Positions 60,296 through 64,000 of a stretch of DNA of 64,000 nt are shown here, piece by piece. The DNA lies in NCBI RefSeq assembly GCF_014466955.1, contig NZ_AP023396.1, positions 6,138,001-6,202,000 on the forward strand, read 5' to 3'. The notes beneath the pieces were generated by a model. It was not told the DNA's origin and ran no database searches. It saw nothing but the letters and a program-made list of their open reading frames with translations. The position numbers and the translations under genes were made by a program. Position 1 is the first letter of the stretch. Every line of letters begins with the position of its first letter. This stretch comes from Nocardia wallacei. Lineage in GTDB: Bacteria > Actinomycetota > Actinomycetes > Mycobacteriales > Mycobacteriaceae.

Positions 60296-61102
60296 GTGCG
60301 CGCTGATCCAGGTGTCTATTTGCGACTGGCAGAGGCAGGATTCCGCAGGCAGTGGCACTACCGGCTGGCAATGTTCGCCGGCATGTGCACCAATGTGGTG
60401 TTCGGGCTGGTACGCGCCTCGGTCATGCTCGCGGCCGTGCGAGCAACCGCCGAATTCGGTGGTTACACATCGGATTCGATCAGCGCGTACGTCTGGCTGT
60501 CGCAAGGGTTGCTGGGGGCACTCGGGGTGATGGGACCGCCCCTGGACATCGTCGACCGGATCAAGAACGGCGATGTCGCCATCGATTTCCTGCGCCCGGT
60601 CGACATCCAATTCTCGTACCTGGCCGGTGATCTCGGCCGGGCGGGCTGCGCCCTGCTGCTGCGGGGGCTGCCCAGCGTCGTCGCGGGCACCCTGACCTTC
60701 GAACTCGGCCTGCCGCGCACCGGGACGCCGTATCTGCTCGGTGTGGTGAGTGTGGTGCTGGCGGTGACCATCTCGTTCCTTCTGCTGTTCGCGGTGAGCC
60801 TGGTCGGTTTCTGGCTGGTGGAGACGCGCGGCATCCGGCTGCTCTACCAGATCGTCGCCACCTTCCTGGCGGGGCTGTTCGTGCCGGTGCACCTGTTCCC
60901 CGGCTGGCTGTACACCGTCGCCACGCTGACGCCGTTCCCCTCGCTGCTGCAGGGACCGATCGATGTGCTGTCCGGCCGCGCGACCGGCGCGGCGGCAGTG
61001 CAGATCCTGGGCGTGCAGCTGTGCTGGGTGCTCGTCGGCGTCGCCCTGGGCCGGCTGCTGCTGCGCGCGGGCCGCCGCAAGCTGGAGGTGCAGGGTGGCT
61101 GA
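60296..61102 (+). CDS. ABC-2 type (DUF990) transporter permease, first subunit
   Basis: 268 residues, about six membrane helices. ADPGVYLRLAEAGFRRQWHY then WLSQGLLGALGVMG and RIKNGDVAIDFLRPVD are typical of DUF990 exporters; VPVHLFPGWLYTVATLTPFP is the conserved C-terminal block. The transported substrate is unknown. GTG start at 60296, with a TAGCGT box 9 bases upstream (possible near-leaderless start). The end overlaps the second permease by 8 bases. Confidence 0.88.
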   Translation: MRADPGVYLRLAEAGFRRQWHYRLAMFAGMCTNVVFGLVRASVMLAAVRATAEFGGYTSDSISAYVWLSQGLLGALGVMGPPLDIVDRIKNGDVAIDFLRPVDIQFSYLAGDLGRAGCALLLRGLPSVVAGTLTFELGLPRTGTPYLLGVVSVVLAVTISFLLLFAVSLVGFWLVETRGIRLLYQIVATFLAGLFVPVHLFPGWLYTVATLTPFPSLLQGPIDVLSGRATGAAAVQILGVQLCWVLVGVALGRLLLRAGRRKLEVQGG

Positions 61103-61943
61103 CCCGGCGGACCGACGAGCCACCGAACCGGCTGTGCCGCACTGCAACTGCTGCACGCCCTACATCGCGGTGCTGCGCTCGCGGATGCGCTCGCAGCGCG
61201 CCTACCCGCTGTCGTTCGGCGCGGATCTGTTGTCCTCGCTGCTGATCGGCATGGTGGAGTTCGCCGAGGTGTGGGTGATCTACCACAACGTGCACGTGCT
61301 CGGCGGGCTGAACATGAACGCGATGCTGCTGCTGTTCGGATTGTCCAATCTCACCTTCGCCCTGGCCCAGCTCGCGGTGGGCCACACCGACACCCTGCCC
61401 ACCTACATCCGGATGGGCACTCTCGACGCGTTCCATCTGCGCCCGCAACCGCTACTGTTGCAACTGATCACCAGCGACGTCTCGCTGCGGCGGCTGGCCC
61501 GCGCGACCGTGGCGGGCGCGGTGTTCGGCACCGGCCTCGTCGTCAACGACATCGCCTGGACCGCACGGACCTTCACGTTGCTGGGGATATCGCTGCTGGC
61601 CGGTGTGGCTATCTTCGCCGGGCTGTTCGTGTGTGCCGCGGGGTTGCAGTTCTTCCTCATCGACGGCTCGGAGTTGACCAACAGCTTCACCTACGGCGGC
61701 TCGTTCGCCTCCCAGCAACCGGCGTCGGTGTTCTCCCGGCCGCTGACGCTGGTGTTCGGCTTCGCGGTGCCGGTGGCTTTCGTCGCCTACCTGCCCACGA
61801 TCGCGCTGCTCGGCCTGCCCGGCCCGGCGTGGTTGCCCGCGGCACTGGCGTGGGCGACTCCGGTCGCGGCACTGTGGATCTGGGTTCTCGCACTGATGTG
61901 CTGGCGCACGGGTGTACGGCACTACCAGGGAGGCGGTGGATGA
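61095..61943 (+). CDS. ABC-2 type (DUF990) transporter permease, second subunit
   Basis: 282 residues, about six helices. RMRSQRAYPLSFGADLLSSL, IRMGTLDAFHLRPQPLLLQL (the RPxP counterpart of subunit one) and SYGG-like FTYGGSFASQQPASVF mark the family. It forms a heterodimeric channel with the preceding gene. An N-terminal PHCNCCTPY segment contributes three close Cys residues, unusual for a permease. ATGA overlap with the ATPase gene. Confidence 0.88.
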   Translation: MADPADRRATEPAVPHCNCCTPYIAVLRSRMRSQRAYPLSFGADLLSSLLIGMVEFAEVWVIYHNVHVLGGLNMNAMLLLFGLSNLTFALAQLAVGHTDTLPTYIRMGTLDAFHLRPQPLLLQLITSDVSLRRLARATVAGAVFGTGLVVNDIAWTARTFTLLGISLLAGVAIFAGLFVCAAGLQFFLIDGSELTNSFTYGGSFASQQPASVFSRPLTLVFGFAVPVAFVAYLPTIALLGLPGPAWLPAALAWATPVAALWIWVLALMCWRTGVRHYQGGGG

Positions 61944-62968
61944 ACGCGATCGAGATCACGGACCTGACGCGGCAGTTCGTGTTGCGGCGCAGGGAGGAAG
62001 GGCATTGGCGGCGCCGACGCGAGGTTCTCACCGCGGTCGACCGGATGAGTTTCACCGTCGAAACCGGCACGGCAGTCGGTTATATCGGGGCGAACGGGGC
62101 GGGCAAATCCACCACCATCAAGATGCTCACCGGGATCCTGGTGCCGACCGCCGGCACGGTGCGCACCTGCGGCCTGGAACCCGTGCGCCAGCGCCGCGAG
62201 CTGGCGGGGCGGATCGGGGTGGTGTTCGGGCAGCGCTCGCAGCTGTGGTGGGATCTGCCGCTGCGCGAGTCGTTCACGATCCTGGCCGCCATCCACCGCC
62301 TCGAACCGGACGCCGCCCGCAAGCGCACCCACGAACTGGTCGAACAGCTGGAGATGGCCGACACCCTCGACACCCCGGTGCGCCAGCTCTCTCTCGGCCA
62401 GCGCATGCGCGCGGAAATCGCTGCGGCGCTGCTGCATTCGCCGGAGCTGTTGATTCTCGACGAGCCGACCATCGGCCTGGATGTGCTGTCCAAACAGCGG
62501 CTGCGCGATTTCCTGTCCTACGAACGCGTCCAGCGCGGCACCACGCTGCTGCTGACCACCCACGACATGGGCGATATCGAGCGGCTGTGCGACCGGGTGC
62601 TGGTGGTCGACCACGGCCGGCTGGCCTACGACGGCTCGCTCACCGGCCTGGCCGCCACGGTGGGGGTACGGCGGGTGCTCGTGGTCGACCTCGCCGTGCC
62701 CACCACCGATCTGATCGGCCTGCCGGGCGCTCGGTTGATCTCCAGTGAGGGCGGCGGCATTCGGCAGCGCCTCGCCTTCGATACCGAAACCACCACGGCC
62801 GCACAGCTTCTCACCGCCGTGTCGGCGCGCGCCGAGGTCCGCGACCTGTCTATCGAGGAGCCCGATATCGAAGACGTGGTGCGCCGCATCTACGACGCGG
62901 ACTCCGGCTCGCGCGGCCCCTGGTCCAGGCGGAAGGGCGGGTACTCGTCCCGCATCAGCGACGTATAG
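61940..62968 (+). CDS. ABC transporter ATPase partner of the DUF990 permeases
   Basis: 342 residues. Walker A GANGAGKST (50-58), FGQRSQLWWDLP Q-loop, signature LSLGQRMRAE (150-159), Walker B LLILDEPTIGLD and the switch His in TTHDMGD. A C-terminal regulatory domain (VRRVLVVDLAVPTTDLIGLP, LSIEEPDIEDVVRRIY) is typical. It powers the two permeases encoded ahead of it. The last 26 or so residues (after DADSG) lie antisense over the end of the convergent DUF4389 gene, a 79-base overlap, suggesting the original stop was lost. Confidence 0.92.
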   Translation: MNAIEITDLTRQFVLRRREEGHWRRRREVLTAVDRMSFTVETGTAVGYIGANGAGKSTTIKMLTGILVPTAGTVRTCGLEPVRQRRELAGRIGVVFGQRSQLWWDLPLRESFTILAAIHRLEPDAARKRTHELVEQLEMADTLDTPVRQLSLGQRMRAEIAAALLHSPELLILDEPTIGLDVLSKQRLRDFLSYERVQRGTTLLLTTHDMGDIERLCDRVLVVDHGRLAYDGSLTGLAATVGVRRVLVVDLAVPTTDLIGLPGARLISSEGGGIRQRLAFDTETTTAAQLLTAVSARAEVRDLSIEEPDIEDVVRRIYDADSGSRGPWSRRKGGYSSRISDV

Positions 62969-63567
62969 GCGCGCACCCGGATCGTCCACCGGTTCACGCC
63001 CATCACGAACGCGTACAGTCCGCCGGGATAGCGGCCGGTGAACAGCAATCCGATCACCGCGATGACGATGAGAATCCCGAGCAGCGGCGGGAAGTACATG
63101 CCGCCGCCGTCGTCATCGCCACCCCAGAACTGGCCGCCGCCGGTCAGCGCCCACACGATCAGATACTGCGGGATGGCCAGCAACCACCATTTGATCAGCA
63201 CCAACCCCCGCGACAGCCGCTCCGGGTAGTCGACCTCCAGATCGGCCGGGTAGTCGTCGTTCGAGCGCAGACTGAACGGCGGATACCGGTCGGTGCCCAG
63301 CGCCGACAGCGCGTAGAAACGCACCCGCCACGACCAGCGCATGACACCCACATTGAAGTCGAAAAGCCCGCGGGGATAACGGGTTGTGAACAGAATGGCA
63401 AAGAAGGCGATGACGGTCACCACGGCATACGCGATGCTCAGGAACAGCAGCACGATGTAGTGCGGTACGGCCAGAATCCATTTGACGATCCACTGCCACC
63501 GCGACAGCGCGGGGTCGAGATCTCCGCGCACTCGGATCGGGTTCGGATCGACGGTTTCCGGGTTCAT
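62890..63567 (-). CDS. DUF4389 membrane protein
   Basis: 225 residues. Two tandem units each carry a hydrophobic hairpin followed by a TxRYPxGLxxFxxGxxRW motif: FTTRYPRGLFDFNVGVMRW and FTGRYPGGLYAFVMGVNRW. About four membrane helices. Residues 140-155 are Gly/Asp-rich (GGGQFWGGDDDGGG). Function unknown; the family is widespread in actinobacteria. The ATG at 63567 has GGAG seven bases upstream. Confidence 0.85.
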   Translation of the reverse strand: MNPETVDPNPIRVRGDLDPALSRWQWIVKWILAVPHYIVLLFLSIAYAVVTVIAFFAILFTTRYPRGLFDFNVGVMRWSWRVRFYALSALGTDRYPPFSLRSNDDYPADLEVDYPERLSRGLVLIKWWLLAIPQYLIVWALTGGGQFWGGDDDGGGMYFPPLLGILIVIAVIGLLFTGRYPGGLYAFVMGVNRWTIRVRAYTSLMRDEYPPFRLDQGPREPESAS

Positions 63568-63691
63568 GATCACGCTCCTCTCGGGCGTTTCGGCCCAGCG
63601 GCCGGGCCGGTTGTGCCGTCAATTGTTTCTCATGCGACCGGAAATCCACGGGACTTTCCGCACTGGACGTGTCATGCGGGCGGGTGCGGGC

Positions 63692-64000
63692 TCACCCCGG
63701 CAGGTTGCCCTGCGACGAGTACAGGCTCACCGCGCCCTCGTCGTCGAGGAAGGCGTTCACCAGCATCGTGCGGGCGGCCAGCAGTTCCTCGCCGTCCGGG
63801 GCCGCGGTGGTGATCGAAATCTGGGGTATGGCCGCCCAATTCACGACGTAGCGCTCCGGCGGCCCCGCGGTGCCCGACACGTGGGCCAGCCGGAACACCG
63901 AAACGGTCCGGCGTTCCATGAGATTGCGCACCACCTCGGCGATTCGCTCGGGATCTTCCAGCGCGAACAGGAATCCGAAGGTCAGCTCCGGGGAGGACAC
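63692..64000 (-). CDS. Hypothetical protein at the right edge, possibly incomplete at 5' end
   Basis: At least 102 residues; a GTG sits exactly at the edge (64000), so the true start may lie beyond. The sequence ELTFGFLFALEDPERIAEVV and MERRTVSVFRLAHVSG, ending SLYSSQGNLPG, matches no family I recognise. No membrane segment or signal peptide in the visible part. It shares the strand of the DUF4389 gene, 124 bases away. Confidence 0.55.
   Translation of the reverse strand: MSSPELTFGFLFALEDPERIAEVVRNLMERRTVSVFRLAHVSGTAGPPERYVVNWAAIPQISITTAAPDGEELLAARTMLVNAFLDDEGAVSLYSSQGNLPG

Overview
The window is high-GC, tightly packed actinobacterial DNA and reads like a Nocardia or Rhodococcus-type member of the Mycobacteriales. 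This rests on three observations. The gene set glbO / HNH nuclease / conserved protein / thioesterase / 1.6-kaa NAD-glutamate dehydrogenase / ettA / ssb-like has the content of the M. tuberculosis Rv2469c-Rv2478c neighbourhood. There is an Rv1733c-like membrane protein. Many genes start with GTG, several without a Shine-Dalgarno but with a -10-like TANNNT box about 6 nt upstream (leaderless pattern). The species cannot be named from sequence alone.

Layout. 0-16 kb: conserved mycobacterial-type block, interrupted by an epimerase and an XRE-azlCD amino-acid export module, then a threonine-dehydratase-like enzyme and a CopD/CtaG copper membrane protein. 16.2 kb: tRNA-Arg(UCU). 16.5-17.5 kb: PadR regulator with two DUF1048 genes. 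17.5-20.8 kb: TetR / SDR / acyl-CoA synthetase operon with a duplicated TTGAA-N5-TTCAA operator. 21-28 kb: assorted accessory genes (orphan Imm5-type immunity protein, Baeyer-Villiger monooxygenase, XRE-DUF5753 regulator, SnoaL protein, fatty-acid desaturase, small conserved proteins), ending in a tandem repeat. 28-33.7 kb: a GntR-controlled operon (NCS2 permease, cyanurate/barbiturate-type ring-opening amidohydrolase, NCS1 permease, biuret-hydrolase-like enzyme, alpha/beta hydrolase) in which every junction overlaps by ATGA. 33.7-38 kb: envelope genes (small membrane protein, exported esterase, acyltransferase-3/SGNH protein, Rv1733c-like protein). 38.2-41.5 kb: receptor Ser/Thr kinase, FHA protein and TerD protein together. 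41.6-47.5 kb: SnoaL protein, LLM oxidoreductase, ctaD, ArnT-like glycosyltransferase, tRNA-Gly(GCC). 47.6-55.7 kb: IclR-controlled purine-ring and glyoxylate salvage (uricase, HIU hydrolase, OHCU decarboxylase divergent from hyi-glxR-gcl-glycerate kinase). 55.7-64 kb: second tandem repeat, allophanate-hydrolase-C-domain protein, small DUF1059 gene, LLM oxidoreductase, secreted cutinase-like hydrolase, a three-gene ABC-2 exporter, DUF4389 protein, and one gene cut by the right edge.

How it works together. Two nitrogen-salvage modules stand out. The 28-33 kb operon should import and open a cyclic ureide and hydrolyse a biuret-like product. The 48-55 kb divergon takes urate to allantoin and recycles glyoxylate to phosphoglycerate. 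A stand-alone allophanate-hydrolase C-domain gene lies just beyond the second. TTCY-N7-GGAA motifs in front of all three purine/glyoxylate transcription units suggest one regulon under the IclR protein. The predicted glyoxylate carboligase carries Glu where the characterised E. coli enzyme has its diagnostic Val, probably the most testable anomaly here.
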